Origin: Pseudaquabacterium inlustre
GTDB lineage: Bacteria > Pseudomonadota > Gammaproteobacteria > Burkholderiales > Burkholderiaceae_C
Length of the DNA: 64,000 nt
NCBI RefSeq assembly: GCF_038066595.1
Contig: NZ_JBBUTH010000007.1
Span: 62,001 to 126,000, forward strand
Reading direction: 5' to 3'
The notes beneath the pieces were generated by a model, which worked only from the letters and a program-made list of their open reading frames with translations, did no database searches and was not told where the DNA came from. Shown here piece by piece: positions 42,777 through 51,532 of this stretch (positions are counted from its first letter, which is position 1; every line of letters begins with the position of its first letter). The position numbers were made by a program, and so were the translations under genes.

Positions 42777-42883
42777 CCGCAGCAGCCGGCGCCGGCAAGT
42801 CGCCAGCCTGTCGCGCCAGCGGCAACCAGTCCGGCGCCCGGCGACAGCCCCTGCACGCCGGGCTGCGGCCACAATCTGCGCGC

Positions 42884-43831
42884 ATGGAGACCAACTACCT
42901 GCGCAGCTTCCTGTCGGTGGTGGAGGCCGGCTCGATGTCGGAGGCAGCGCGCCGGCTCGACATCACGCCCGCCGCCGTGGCCCAGCAGCTCAAGGTGCTG
43001 GAGCAGGAACTGGGCGCCCCGCTGCTGCGCCGCGCCGGCCGCACCGTGCGCCCCACCGAGGCCGGCCACCGCCTGGTGGAGCATGCGCGCCTGCTGCTGC
43101 GCGACGTGGGCCAGCTGCGCGCCGTGGTGGCCGATCCCGACGAGCACATCGACCTGGTGGTGGGCGCCATCAACACCATGCTGCACGGCCTGATGCCCGC
43201 CGTGTTGGCGCGCCTGGTGCACCAGCGCCCGCAGGCGCATGTGGTGGTGCGCTCGGGCCTCACCAACGAGCTGTACGACGGCGTGCTGCGCGAGGAGCTC
43301 GACGCCGCCATCTGCCTGCACCCGCCCTTCACGCTGCCCAAGACCGTGCGCTGGACCTCGCTGCGCGAGGAGCGCCTGGTGGTGCTGGCCCCGGCCGCGC
43401 TGGCCGGGCAGGATCCGCACACGCTGCTGCGCGAGCAGCCGCTGATCCGATACGACCGCCGCCTGGGCGGCGGCCAGGCGGCCGAACGCTACCTGCAGCG
43501 CGCCGGCATCACGCCCGCTGAGCGCTTCGAGGTCAGCTCGCTGGCCGCCATTGCCATGCTGGTGGCGCAGGGCCTGGGCGTGTCGATCGCGCCCGATGCC
43601 ACCACGCACTGGTGGTCGCACTGGCCGGTGGTGCGCCTGCCGCTGCCGCAGGCCACCGAGGCGCGCCGCTTCGGCATGGTGTGGCTGCGCCACGCGGTGC
43701 GCGAGCGCGCCATCGAGACGCTGGCCGAGCACGCCCGCCAGGCGGTGCAGGAGCACGAGGCGGACCGGCTGCTGTTGCCGGCCACCAAGGCTGCCAAGGC
43801 CATCAAGGCCGCCGCACCCAAGCGCCGTTAG
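42884..43831 (+). CDS. LysR family transcriptional regulator
   Basis: 315 aa from METNYLRSFLSVVEAGSMSEAARRLDITPAAVAQQLKVLEQELGAPLL, the canonical LysR HTH. Co-inducer domain after residue 90. The C-terminus is a Lys/Ala-rich tail (ATKAAKAIKAAAPKRR), unusual for the family. 125 bp after the yeiH-ending block and convergent (6 bp) with the dienelactone hydrolase gene. Its target is not clear. Confidence 0.9.
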   Translation: METNYLRSFLSVVEAGSMSEAARRLDITPAAVAQQLKVLEQELGAPLLRRAGRTVRPTEAGHRLVEHARLLLRDVGQLRAVVADPDEHIDLVVGAINTMLHGLMPAVLARLVHQRPQAHVVVRSGLTNELYDGVLREELDAAICLHPPFTLPKTVRWTSLREERLVVLAPAALAGQDPHTLLREQPLIRYDRRLGGGQAAERYLQRAGITPAERFEVSSLAAIAMLVAQGLGVSIAPDATTHWWSHWPVVRLPLPQATEARRFGMVWLRHAVRERAIETLAEHARQAVQEHEADRLLLPATKAAKAIKAAAPKRR

Positions 43832-43837
43832 GCGCGG

Positions 43838-44758
43838 TCAGCCGGCCAGGTTGCGCTTGAACAGCGCCAGCGTGCGCTCCCAGGCCTGCTGCGCGGCGGC
43901 GGCATCGAAGCGCGGCGTGGTGTCGTTGTGGAAGCCGTGCTGCGTGCCGGGGTACTTGAAGGCGCTGTAGCGCACGCCGGCCTCGCGCAGCGCGGCCTCG
44001 TAGGCCGGCCAGGCGGCGTTGATGCGCTCGTCGTTCTCGGCGAAGACCAGCATCACCTCGGCCTTGATCTTGGCGGCCTCGCCGGCCGGGGCCGGGGCGC
44101 CGTAGAAGGGCGCGGCGGCCAGCACCTCGGGCACGCGCGCGGCCAACAGGTTGGCCATGCCGCCGCCGTAGCAGAAGCCCACCACGCCCAGCTTGCCGTT
44201 GCCGCCCTCCACCGTGCGCGCCCACTGCGTGGCGGCGAGGAAGTCCTCGCGCGTCTTGACCTGGTCGAGCTTGGCGAACAGCTCGCGCGCCTTGTCCTCG
44301 TCACCGGGGTAGCCGCCCAGCGGGGTGAGGGCATCGGGCGCCACGGCCATGTAGCCCTCCAGCGCCAGGCGGCGCGCCACGTCCTCGATGTGCGGGTTCA
44401 GGCCGCGGTTCTCGTGCACCACCAGCACCACCGGCAGCGTGCCGCTGGCGGCCGCCGGGCGCACGACGTAGGTCTTGATGCTGCCGTGGCCGGCGGGCGA
44501 GGCCACGTCCACGCGGCTGACCTTCAGCCGGGCATCACCGGGCTGGATGCGCTGGGCGCGGGCGAAGTCGGGGCTCAGCGCTGCCAGCAGGCCGGCGCTG
44601 CTGAGGCCCAGCACCGAGGCGAAGCGGCCGGCGCGGTCGAGGAAGCCGCGGCGGTCGATGTCGCCATGCACGTACTGGTCGAACAGCTTCCACAGCTCGG
44701 GGTCGAGGTCGGCGGGCAGCGCGGGTGGGGCGGCATGGGGGGCCTGGCTGATCGGCAT
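43838..44758 (-). CDS. Dienelactone hydrolase family protein, Tat-exported
   Basis: 306 aa alpha/beta hydrolase. Nucleophile C196 in GFCYGGG, E116 in HENRGLN, D243 and H274 (TQHGFHND) form the DLH-type Cys-Asp-His triad. The first 70 residues carry DRRGFLDRAGRFASVLGLSSAG, a twin-arginine signal set back behind a 35-residue lead, with a likely cleavage at FARAQ. Exported DLH paralogs of this layout are common; substrate unknown (ester or lactone). Confidence 0.88.
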   Translation of the reverse strand: MPISQAPHAAPPALPADLDPELWKLFDQYVHGDIDRRGFLDRAGRFASVLGLSSAGLLAALSPDFARAQRIQPGDARLKVSRVDVASPAGHGSIKTYVVRPAAASGTLPVVLVVHENRGLNPHIEDVARRLALEGYMAVAPDALTPLGGYPGDEDKARELFAKLDQVKTREDFLAATQWARTVEGGNGKLGVVGFCYGGGMANLLAARVPEVLAAAPFYGAPAPAGEAAKIKAEVMLVFAENDERINAAWPAYEAALREAGVRYSAFKYPGTQHGFHNDTTPRFDAAAAQQAWERTLALFKRNLAG

Positions 44759-44877
44759 CGGAGGGTTCCTGCAGTGGATGACGGTGCTGGCTTGTACCTT
44801 CGGCGGCGCGGCCCTGGCTGCCGCAGGGGTTTGCGCCGCGGCGCGGCCGCGACGGCAGCACAGCCGTCATCCGGGCG

Positions 44878-45864
44878 TCAACGCGGCATCACCAGGCCGA
44901 AGCCGGCCGCCATCTCGCGCAAGGCCTCGAGCTGGCCGGCCACCTCGCGCGCCAGCGGCTCGCCGGTCAGGGCCAGCGGCGTCATGCCGCTGGCGCGCAC
45001 GCGCGCGGCGTGCTCCGGTGTGCGCAGGGCCAGCGCCAGACGTTCCACCAGCGCCAGCCGTTCGGCGTCGGGGTGGTCGGCCGATGTGTAGACGCCGCGC
45101 AGGATGGGCCAGCGCACATCCACGCCCTGCTCGGCGGCCGTGGGCACCGCGGCCAGGGCGCCGGCCAATCGGCTGGCCGACAGCGTGGCCAGCAGGCGCA
45201 CGCCGCCGCGCTGCGGCCCCAGCCGCGGCAACAGCTCGGCCGCGTCACCGCACAGCACATGGACATGCCCGCCTTCCAGCGCCCGCAGCGCGTCGCCACC
45301 GCCCTCGAAGGCCACGATGCGCAAGGCCCGGTGGCTCACGCCGACGGCACGCGCCAGCAGCGCCGCCTTCATCCAGTCCTGGCTGCCGATGGTGCCGCCA
45401 GCGGCAAAGGCCACGGCCGTGGGTTGCTGCCGCAGCGCGTCGAGCAGGTCCCCCAGCGTGCGCCACGGCGCCGTGGCGGCCACGGCCACCACGCCATGGT
45501 CCATCGCCACGCCGGCCACCCAGTGCAGCCGGTCGGGCCGCCAGGCGCCGAAGCGGCCCTGGGCGATGTTCAGCAGCGTGCCGGTGGAAAAGGCGATCAG
45601 CTCGCGCGGGTCCTGCCGCTGGCCGCGCACCAGTTCGCGGTAGGCCAGCGCGCCGATGCCGCCGGGCTGGTAGACGATGCGCGGCGGCCCCGCCGGGCCG
45701 GCCAGCAGGGCCTGCAGCAGCTGGCAGGTCATGTCGAAGCCGCCGCCCGGCTTGGCCGGCGCCACGCACTGCGACACGTGCGCCCGCACCATCGCCGGCG
45801 CGGCCGCCAGGCCCAGCGCCAGTGCGCTGCGCCGCGTGATCCCGCTCATCGGGCCGCCCGTCAT
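44878..45864 (-). CDS. Bug family substrate-binding protein, TctDE-linked
   Basis: 328 aa from the ATG overlapping the kinase stop (ATGA); an ATG 15 bp downstream (MSGITRRSALALG) could also serve. Twin-arginine-like signal. Divergent Bug protein: PAKPGGGFDMTCQLLQALL, IVYQPGGIGALAYRELV and AAGGTIGSQDWMKAALLARAV. Encoded in the same operon as a TctD/TctE-type two-component pair, so it may deliver ligand to the sensor as well as to a transporter. No TctAB genes nearby. Confidence 0.85.
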   Translation of the reverse strand: MTGGPMSGITRRSALALGLAAAPAMVRAHVSQCVAPAKPGGGFDMTCQLLQALLAGPAGPPRIVYQPGGIGALAYRELVRGQRQDPRELIAFSTGTLLNIAQGRFGAWRPDRLHWVAGVAMDHGVVAVAATAPWRTLGDLLDALRQQPTAVAFAAGGTIGSQDWMKAALLARAVGVSHRALRIVAFEGGGDALRALEGGHVHVLCGDAAELLPRLGPQRGGVRLLATLSASRLAGALAAVPTAAEQGVDVRWPILRGVYTSADHPDAERLALVERLALALRTPEHAARVRASGMTPLALTGEPLAREVAGQLEALREMAAGFGLVMPR

Positions 45865-47240
45865 GCCGGGCCCCAGTGCAGCGCCACGCGCAGGCCCCGC
45901 CCGCCCTCGCCGGGGCCGGCCTGCAGCCTGCCGCCGTGCCGCTCGGCCACGGCCCGCGCCATCGACAGGCCCAGCCCGGCCCCCCGGCTGCCGCGGCCCT
46001 TGACGAAGCGCTCGCCCAGCCGCGCCAGCACCTCGGGCGGCAGGCCCGGGCCGGCATCCACCACGCCCAGGCGCCAGCCGCCGCCGGGCTCGGCCGCCGC
46101 CTCCAGCGTGACCGGGCCCATGCCATGCACCAGCGCGTTGTGGGCCAGGTTGCTCAGCGCCTCGCGCAGTTGCAGCCGGTCGCCCACGGCGTCCACCGCC
46201 TGCTCGTCGGCCTCGACGCCGAAGTCCACGCCCAGGGCGCGCGCCTGCGGCAGCAGCGCCAGCGCCACCTCGCGCGCCAGTGCACGCAACTCCACCCGCT
46301 CGGGCTGCAGCACGCCGGCATCGGCACGGGCCAGGGCCAGCAGCTGGTTGGTGGCGCGGGTGGCATGTGCCAGCTCGCGCGACAGGGCATCGATGGCCTC
46401 GCGCGAACGGGCCGGGTCGGTCTCGCGCAGCGCGTAGTCCAGTTGCGCGCGCAGCGTGGTCAGCGGCGTGCGCAGCTGGTGCGAGGCATCGTCGAGGAAC
46501 TGGCGCCGCTGCGCCAGCAGCGCCGAGGTGCGCGCCACCTGCTGGTTGATGGCGTCCACCAGCGGCACCAGGTCGGATGGCAGGCCGGTGGCCGGCAGCG
46601 CACGCAGGTCGTCGGCGGCGCGGCGGCGCGTGGCCTCGGCCAGCCGGCGCACCGGGCGCAGCGCCCAGGCCGAGGCCCAGGCCACGGCCAGCACCAGCAC
46701 GCCCAGCACGCCGGCGTCGCGCAGCAGCGCGCGCTGCACGAAGGTGGCGGTGAAGCGCTCGCGCGAACCGGTGGTCTCGGCCACCTGGATCAGCACATGG
46801 CGCGCATCGCCCACCGGCGGATCCAGCGGCCGGCGCAGCGCGCCGATGCGCACCGGCTGGTCGAGATACTGGGCGTCGTAGAACTGCGGCTGGCCATCGG
46901 CCAGCGGCTGCGGCGGCGGCGGCAGATCGGGCGAGCCGATCTCCACCAGCCCGTCGTCGGTGGCCACACGAAAGTGCACCGGGCCGCTGGCGGTCAACTC
47001 GAAGAACTCGAACAGCCGGTAGGGCTGCTCCACCGACAGGCCGCCCGACGCGGTGGACACGCTCAGGTCCATGCTCTTGATGGCGCCCAGCAGCGAGCGG
47101 TCGAAGGCCGCGTTGGCGGCATGCACGGCGTCGCCACGCGTCGTCCACAGCCCCAGCGCCAGCACCCCGCTCAGGCCGGGCAGCAGCATGGCCAGCAGCC
47201 GGGTTCTAAGCGTCGCGCCGGGGATCGGGTTCCAGCGCAT
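45861..47240 (-). CDS. TctE-like sensor histidine kinase
   Basis: 459 aa. Two transmembrane helices (about 12-32 and 175-195) flank a periplasmic 2CSK_N/TctE-like domain of about 140 residues (FDRSLLGAIKSMDLSV...FYDAQYLDQPVRIGALRRPL), then HAMP, a HisKA domain with phospho-acceptor H254 (FLDDASHQLRTPL) and an HATPase_c domain (NLAHNALVHG, DAGPGLP, GAGLGLSMARAVAERHGG). Homologs sense tricarboxylates. Overlaps the regulator gene upstream by 35 bp. Confidence 0.92.
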   Translation of the reverse strand: MRWNPIPGATLRTRLLAMLLPGLSGVLALGLWTTRGDAVHAANAAFDRSLLGAIKSMDLSVSTASGGLSVEQPYRLFEFFELTASGPVHFRVATDDGLVEIGSPDLPPPPQPLADGQPQFYDAQYLDQPVRIGALRRPLDPPVGDARHVLIQVAETTGSRERFTATFVQRALLRDAGVLGVLVLAVAWASAWALRPVRRLAEATRRRAADDLRALPATGLPSDLVPLVDAINQQVARTSALLAQRRQFLDDASHQLRTPLTTLRAQLDYALRETDPARSREAIDALSRELAHATRATNQLLALARADAGVLQPERVELRALAREVALALLPQARALGVDFGVEADEQAVDAVGDRLQLREALSNLAHNALVHGMGPVTLEAAAEPGGGWRLGVVDAGPGLPPEVLARLGERFVKGRGSRGAGLGLSMARAVAERHGGRLQAGPGEGGRGLRVALHWGPA

Positions 47241-47886
47241 AGCCCAGGCCGCGGTAGGTGGCGATGCGCACGCCGCTGTCGTCCAGGCGGCGGCGCAGGC
47301 GGTGCATCAGGGTGTCCAGCACGGCCGGCTGCACGTCGTCCTCGTCGCTGAACACGCGGTCCATCAGCTGCTGGCGCGACATCGGCTCGCCGCTGCGGCT
47401 GATCAGCGCGCGCAGCAGGCCCTGCTCGCGCGGCGACAGCGGCAGGTGCTCGCCGGCCAGCGTGAAGCGGCGCGTGGCGCTGTCGTAGTGCAGCGGGCCG
47501 CAGGCCAGGCGCGGGCGGTCGAGCCCGCGCGAACGGCGCACCAGCGCGGTCAGGCGCGCCTCCAGCTCGGCCAGCGCAAAGGGCTTGGGCAGGAAGTCGT
47601 CGGCGCCCTCGTGCAGCGTGGCCACGCGCTCGGCCAACGAATCGCGCGCGGTGAGCACCAGCACCGGCACCGGGCTCTGGCGCGCCCGCAGGCGGCGCAG
47701 CACCTCCTGTCCGCTGCGGCCCGGCAGGCCCAGATCGAGCACCACCACGTCGTAGTCGCCCTCTTCCAGCGCGGCATCGGCCAGGCGCCCGTCGTCACGC
47801 CAGTCGACCCGGAAGCCCGACTGTTCCAGCGCCTTGCTGAGCCATTCGCCCAAGGCGTGTTCGTCTTCGGCGAGAAGGATGTGCAT
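47206..47886 (-). CDS. TctD-like OmpR-family response regulator
   Basis: 226 aa. Receiver domain with acidic pocket E7-D8, phosphorylation site D51 (VVVLDLGLPGRSG) and K101-type lysine in FLPKPF; C-terminal OmpR winged helix (LPLSPREQGLLRALISRSGEPMSRQQLMDRVFSDEDDVQPAVLDTLMHRLRRRL). The start codon lies inside the first of two tandem 79-bp repeats and no Shine-Dalgarno is present. Confidence 0.93.
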   Translation of the reverse strand: MHILLAEDEHALGEWLSKALEQSGFRVDWRDDGRLADAALEEGDYDVVVLDLGLPGRSGQEVLRRLRARQSPVPVLVLTARDSLAERVATLHEGADDFLPKPFALAELEARLTALVRRSRGLDRPRLACGPLHYDSATRRFTLAGEHLPLSPREQGLLRALISRSGEPMSRQQLMDRVFSDEDDVQPAVLDTLMHRLRRRLDDSGVRIATYRGLGYALEPDPRRDA

Positions 47887-48041
47887 GTCAGTGCCGCCCG
47901 GCCGCCCGAAGGCAATGACGCACCCCCTCGGGGGGCAGCGAACGCAGTGAGCGTGGGGGCTTCATGTCAGTGCCGCCCGGCCGCCCGAAGGCAATGACGC
48001 ACCCCCTCGGGGGGCAGCGAACGCAGTGAGCATGGGGGCTT
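47884..48041. repeat. Two tandem 79-bp repeats
   Basis: Unit 1 is 47884-47962 and unit 2 is 47963-48041, with one difference (GCGTGGGGG versus GCATGGGGG) and the first four bases of a third unit (CATG) following. Each unit holds a CCCCCTCGGGGGG hairpin and CAGCGAACGCAGTGAGCG. The latter block resembles a dispersed element I recall from many Burkholderiales genomes. Unit 1 supplies the start codon (CAT on plus) of the response-regulator gene. Confidence 0.9.
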
Positions 48042-48146
48042 CATGCCCTGGATTGTGAGACCTGTGGGCGCCCAGCGTTGAAAGGCAGTTGAGAGGTTGG
48101 CGCAGGCACAGTGCCACGCTGCCATCAAGAACACCCGGAGACACCC

Positions 48147-49127
48147 ATGGCCCACGGCATCGATCGCCGCCACTTCCTGCAACTGTCCGCCGCGGGCGCG
48201 CTGCTGCCCTCGCTGGCGCACGCCGCCGACGCCTGGCCCAGCCGCGCCGTGCGCTTCGTGGTGCCCTTCGCGCCGGGCGGCAGCAGCGAGATCGTGGCCC
48301 GCACCACGGCGCTGGAGATGAGCCGCCAGCTGGGCCAGTCGGTCTACGTGGACAACAAGCCCGGCGCGGCCGGCAACGTGGCCATGCAGGAGGTGGCGCG
48401 CGCCGAAGACCAGCACACCATCATCCTGGGACACATCGGCACGCTGGCGGTCAACCCGTACATGTTCGACAAGCTGCCCTACGACCCGAACAAGGACTTC
48501 CGCCCGATCTCGCTGCTGGCCAAGGTGCCCAGCCTGTACCTGGTGCGCCCCGACCTGCCGGTGAAGAACCTGAAGGAACTGATCGCCTTCGCCAAGAAGA
48601 ACCCGGGCAAGCTGACCTACGGCTCGGCCGGCAATGGCAGCGCCGGCCACCTGGCGATGGAGTACCTGAAGATGGTCAGCGACACCTTCATGCTGCACGT
48701 GCCCTACCGCGGCACCGGCCCGCAGCTGACCGACCTGCTGGCCGGCCGGCTGGACGCCGCCTCGGTGGGTGCGCCGGCGGTGCTGCAGTTCATCAAGACC
48801 GGCAAGCTGCGCTGCATCGCCACCGGCACCACGCAGCGCCTGGCGCAACTGCCCGATGTGCCCACCGTGGCCGAGCAGGGCTTCCCCGGCTTCGAGATGA
48901 CGCAGTGGTACGGCGTGCTGGCCCCGGCCTCGCTGCCCACCGCAGCGGCCGAGCGCCTGGGCGCCGCGGCAGCGGCCTCGGTGAAGACGCCCACCGCCAG
49001 CGAGAAGCTGGGCGCCGAGGCGGCCATCGGCGTCGGCGGCTCGGCGGCGGAGTTCGCCAAGTTCATCGCCACCGAACAGCAGCGCTGGAAGCAGGTGGTG
49101 GCGCGCGCCAAGATCAAGCCTGACTGA
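48147..49127 (+). CDS. Bug family substrate-binding protein
   Basis: 326 aa from the ATG after CGGAG (MAHGIDRRHFLQLSAAGALLPSLAHA: twin-arginine-like RRHFLQ signal). Bug motifs FVVPFAPGGSSEIVARTTALEM, VYVDNKPGAAGNVAMQEVA and VPYRGTGPQLTDLLAGRLDAASV. Transcribed divergently from the TctD-like regulator across the tandem repeats, so it may be a regulated target of that system. Confidence 0.92.
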   Translation: MAHGIDRRHFLQLSAAGALLPSLAHAADAWPSRAVRFVVPFAPGGSSEIVARTTALEMSRQLGQSVYVDNKPGAAGNVAMQEVARAEDQHTIILGHIGTLAVNPYMFDKLPYDPNKDFRPISLLAKVPSLYLVRPDLPVKNLKELIAFAKKNPGKLTYGSAGNGSAGHLAMEYLKMVSDTFMLHVPYRGTGPQLTDLLAGRLDAASVGAPAVLQFIKTGKLRCIATGTTQRLAQLPDVPTVAEQGFPGFEMTQWYGVLAPASLPTAAAERLGAAAAASVKTPTASEKLGAEAAIGVGGSAAEFAKFIATEQQRWKQVVARAKIKPD

Positions 49128-49140
49128 GCCGGCGCACGCG

Positions 49141-50496
49141 TCAGGCCAGGCCCGCCTGCTCGTCGGCCCGGCGCCGCAGCAGCGCCTGCTCGGCCTGGTT
49201 GGCCGTCAGCGCGGCGGCCTGGCGAAAGCCCTCGGCCGCCTCGGCATGGCGGCCCAGGCGCGCCAGCAGGTCGGCGTGCACACTGGCCAGCCAGGGGTAG
49301 CCGCGCAGCGCCGGCTCGGCCTGCAGGGCCTGCACCAGCGGCAGCGCGGCGGCCGGGCCCTCGGCCATGCCCACGGCCACGGCACGGTTCAGCGCCACCA
49401 CCGGCGAGGGCTGCAGCGCCAGCAGGCGGCCGTACAGCGCGGCGATCTGCGCCCAGTCGGTGTCCACCGCCTGGCCAGCCCGGGCATGGCACGCGGCGAT
49501 GGCCGCTTGCAGCGCATACGGTCCGGCGGCCTGGCCGTGGCTGGCGGCCAGCGCGGCAGCACGGTCGAGTGCGGCCAGGCCGCGGTCGATCAGCGCGCGG
49601 TCCCAACGGCGGCGGTCCTGGTCGGCCAGCAGCACCGGCTGGCCGGCGGCATCCACGCGCGCGGCGCTGCGCGAGGCCTGCAGCGCCAGCAGCGCATCCA
49701 GGCCCTGCACCTCGGCGGCCTCGGCGCCCGCCGTCGCCGCATCCAGGTGGCGCGCCAGCAGGGCCGACAGGCGCAGCGCCTCGTGCACCAGGTCACCGCG
49801 CAGCACCTCGGGCCCGCGCACGGCGCTGTAGCCGGCGTTGAACAGCAGGTACACCACCTCCAGCACCGAGGCCAGGCGCTCGCGCAGCGCGGCGCCGCGT
49901 GGCATCTCGAAGGGCACGCCGGCCTCGGCCAGCGTGCGCTTGGCGCGCACGATGCGCTGCGCCACGGTGGCCTCGGTGGCCAGGAAGGCACGCGCGATCT
50001 CCTCGGTGCTGAGACCCGCCACGCACTTCAGCGTCAGTGCGCTGCGCGCGTCGGGCGACAGCAGCGGATGGCAGGCGGTGAAGACCAGCCGCAGCATGTC
50101 GTCGCCGAAGGCATCGGCGCGGGCATCGTCGAGCGCATCCACGAAGTCGGGCACGGTCAGCGCTTCCTGGGCTTCGAGGTCGGTGCCGATCTGCGCCAGC
50201 TTGGTGGCCAGCACGGCGTCGCGGCGCAGCAGGTCGAGCGCACGGTTCTTGGCGGTGGCGGTCAGCCAGGCGGCGGGGCGGTCGGGCAGGCCGTCGCGCG
50301 GCCAGGTGTCGAGTGCGGCCAGCACGGCGTCCTGCGCCAGGTCTTCGGCCAGGCCGATGTCGCGCACCATGCGCGCCACGGTGGCCACGATCAGCGCCGC
50401 CTCGCGGTGCCAGGTGTCGGCGATGGCCGCCTCCACCTGGGCGCGCGTGGCGCGCGGCGTGCCTTGAAGCTCGGAACGGGGGCGTCGTGCTGCCAT
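49141..50496 (-). CDS. ECF sigma factor with C-terminal TPR-like extension (ECF42)
   Basis: 451 aa. Sigma-2 region about 20-95 (IGLAEDLAQDAVLAALDTWPRDGLPDRPAAWLTATAKNRALDLLRR), sigma-4 about 130-200 (ALTLKCVAGLSTEEIARAFLATEATVAQRIVRAKRTL), then a 250-residue helical extension (DUF6596/TPR-like, ending with PWLASVHADLLARLGRHAEAAEGF). This is the ECF42 layout, in which the extension replaces an anti-sigma factor and YCII/DGPF proteins are neighbours, as here. 11 bp after the VOC gene. Confidence 0.9.
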   Translation of the reverse strand: MAARRPRSELQGTPRATRAQVEAAIADTWHREAALIVATVARMVRDIGLAEDLAQDAVLAALDTWPRDGLPDRPAAWLTATAKNRALDLLRRDAVLATKLAQIGTDLEAQEALTVPDFVDALDDARADAFGDDMLRLVFTACHPLLSPDARSALTLKCVAGLSTEEIARAFLATEATVAQRIVRAKRTLAEAGVPFEMPRGAALRERLASVLEVVYLLFNAGYSAVRGPEVLRGDLVHEALRLSALLARHLDAATAGAEAAEVQGLDALLALQASRSAARVDAAGQPVLLADQDRRRWDRALIDRGLAALDRAAALAASHGQAAGPYALQAAIAACHARAGQAVDTDWAQIAALYGRLLALQPSPVVALNRAVAVGMAEGPAAALPLVQALQAEPALRGYPWLASVHADLLARLGRHAEAAEGFRQAAALTANQAEQALLRRRADEQAGLA

Positions 50497-50507
50497 TCAG
50501 CCGTGCA

Positions 50508-50921
50508 TCAGGCCTGCGGCGGCGCCGCGTCGGGGTTCATCCAGGCCAGTTCCCAGACATGGCCGTCCAGGTCTTCGAAGGCATGGCCGTACATGAAGTC
50601 GCCGTGGATCTGCGGCGGGCGCGGCACGCTGCCGCCCGCGGCCACGGCCTGGGCCACCATGGCGTCCACCGCCGCGCGGCTGTCGCGGCTCAGGCACACC
50701 AGCACCTCGGTGCCCTGGCGCGCATCCACCACCGGCTTGGTGCAGAAGCCCTCGAAGAAGTCGCGCCGCAGCAGCATCACGAAGATGTTGTCGGCCACCA
50801 CCATGCACAGCGCATGGTCGCCGCTGAACTGCTCGTTGAAGCCGAAGCCCAGTGCGCTGAAGAAGCGCCGCGAGGCGGCCACGTCGGCGATGGGCAAGTT
50901 GACGAAGATCTGCTGGGTCAT
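50508..50921 (-). CDS. VOC/glyoxalase family protein
   Basis: 137 aa from the ATG with GGAG 7 bp upstream. Two beta-alpha-beta-beta-beta modules (IFVNLPIADVAASRRFFSALGFGFNEQFS and FEDLDGHVWELAWMNP), the second with the E metal-ligand position. VOC proteins of this PhnB-like type often accompany ECF sigma operons. Function unknown. Preceded by a TGTCGA-N17-CGTC promoter-like pair. Confidence 0.88.
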   Translation of the reverse strand: MTQQIFVNLPIADVAASRRFFSALGFGFNEQFSGDHALCMVVADNIFVMLLRRDFFEGFCTKPVVDARQGTEVLVCLSRDSRAAVDAMVAQAVAAGGSVPRPPQIHGDFMYGHAFEDLDGHVWELAWMNPDAAPPQA

Positions 50922-50961
50922 GGGGAGTCTCCGGTGAGGATGGGGGGATCAACCTCCCCAC

Positions 50962-50988
50962 GACGAAGCGGCGCACGGCATTTCGACA
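50962..50988 (-). promoter_or_regulatory. ECF42-type promoter TGTCGA-N17-CGTC
   Basis: On the minus strand TGTCGA (50983-50988) and CGTC (50962-50965) are separated by 17 bp, 41 bp ahead of the VOC-sigma gene pair. The TGTCGA/CG(A/T)C combination is the motif reported for ECF42 promoters (from memory), implying that the sigma factor transcribes its own operon. Confidence 0.5.
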
Positions 50989-51009
50989 AGCCCCGGCGCG
51001 CCAGCAACC

Positions 51010-51366
51010 TCAACCCAGAAAGCACGGCCCCAGCGCCCGCACCTCCACCGTGCACCAGGCGGCCGCCGGGCAGCGCTGGGCGATGGCCAGGGCCTGTTCA
51101 CGGTCCACGTTCTGCAGCAGGAAGAAGCCGCCCACCATCTCCTTGGCCTCGGCGAACGGGCCGTCCAGCAGGCGCACGGCGCCGTCGCGCTGTTCCACCC
51201 GCGTGGCCTGGTCCAGGCCGGTCAGCGATTCCACCGCGCGCAGCTGGCCCTGGCGCTGCAGGTCTTCGGCAAAGGCCACCATCGCGGCATAGGCCGCCTC
51301 GCCCTCGGCGCGGGTGCGGGTGGCGCGCTGGCCGACGGGTTCGTGGATCAACAGCAGGTAGGACAC
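51010..51366 (-). CDS. YCII-related DGPF domain protein
   Basis: 118 aa from a GTG preceded by GGAG (MSYLLLIHEPVGQR). Contains the eponymous DGPFAEAKEMVGGFFLL and the YCII dimer fold with the conserved His/Asp area near the N-terminus (LLLIHEP). Standard genetic partner of ECF41/42 sigma factors. 88 bp upstream of the VOC gene on the same strand. Confidence 0.92.
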   Translation of the reverse strand: MSYLLLIHEPVGQRATRTRAEGEAAYAAMVAFAEDLQRQGQLRAVESLTGLDQATRVEQRDGAVRLLDGPFAEAKEMVGGFFLLQNVDREQALAIAQRCPAAAWCTVEVRALGPCFLG

Positions 51367-51532
51367 GCGGGAGCTCCTGGATGGGCGGCTGGCTCGAGGC
51401 CGTCATTCAACCACGGGCCATGCGCGTCGGCCACGCGCACAGGGCCCACCGCTGACACGCATTCGGTGCGAGACTCGGCAGCGCATCGCCCACGCCGGCC
51501 ACGGCCCCGCGCGGCGCCGACCAGGAGCCCGC

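Noticed and set aside
45865..47148. Extended open frame upstream of the TctDE-linked Bug gene
   Set aside because: The frame is a compositional shadow of the histidine kinase; the Bug signal peptide starts at 45864 or 45849.
47884..48041. CRISPR-like or phage attachment repeats
   Set aside because: Only two abutting units with no spacers and no cas or integrase gene; fits a tandem duplication of a dispersed GC-rich element.
51367..51532. Second ECF42 promoter before the YCII gene
   Set aside because: No TGTCGA on the minus strand in this gap; the best match TGTCAG has a 22-bp spacing to CGAC, which is too long.
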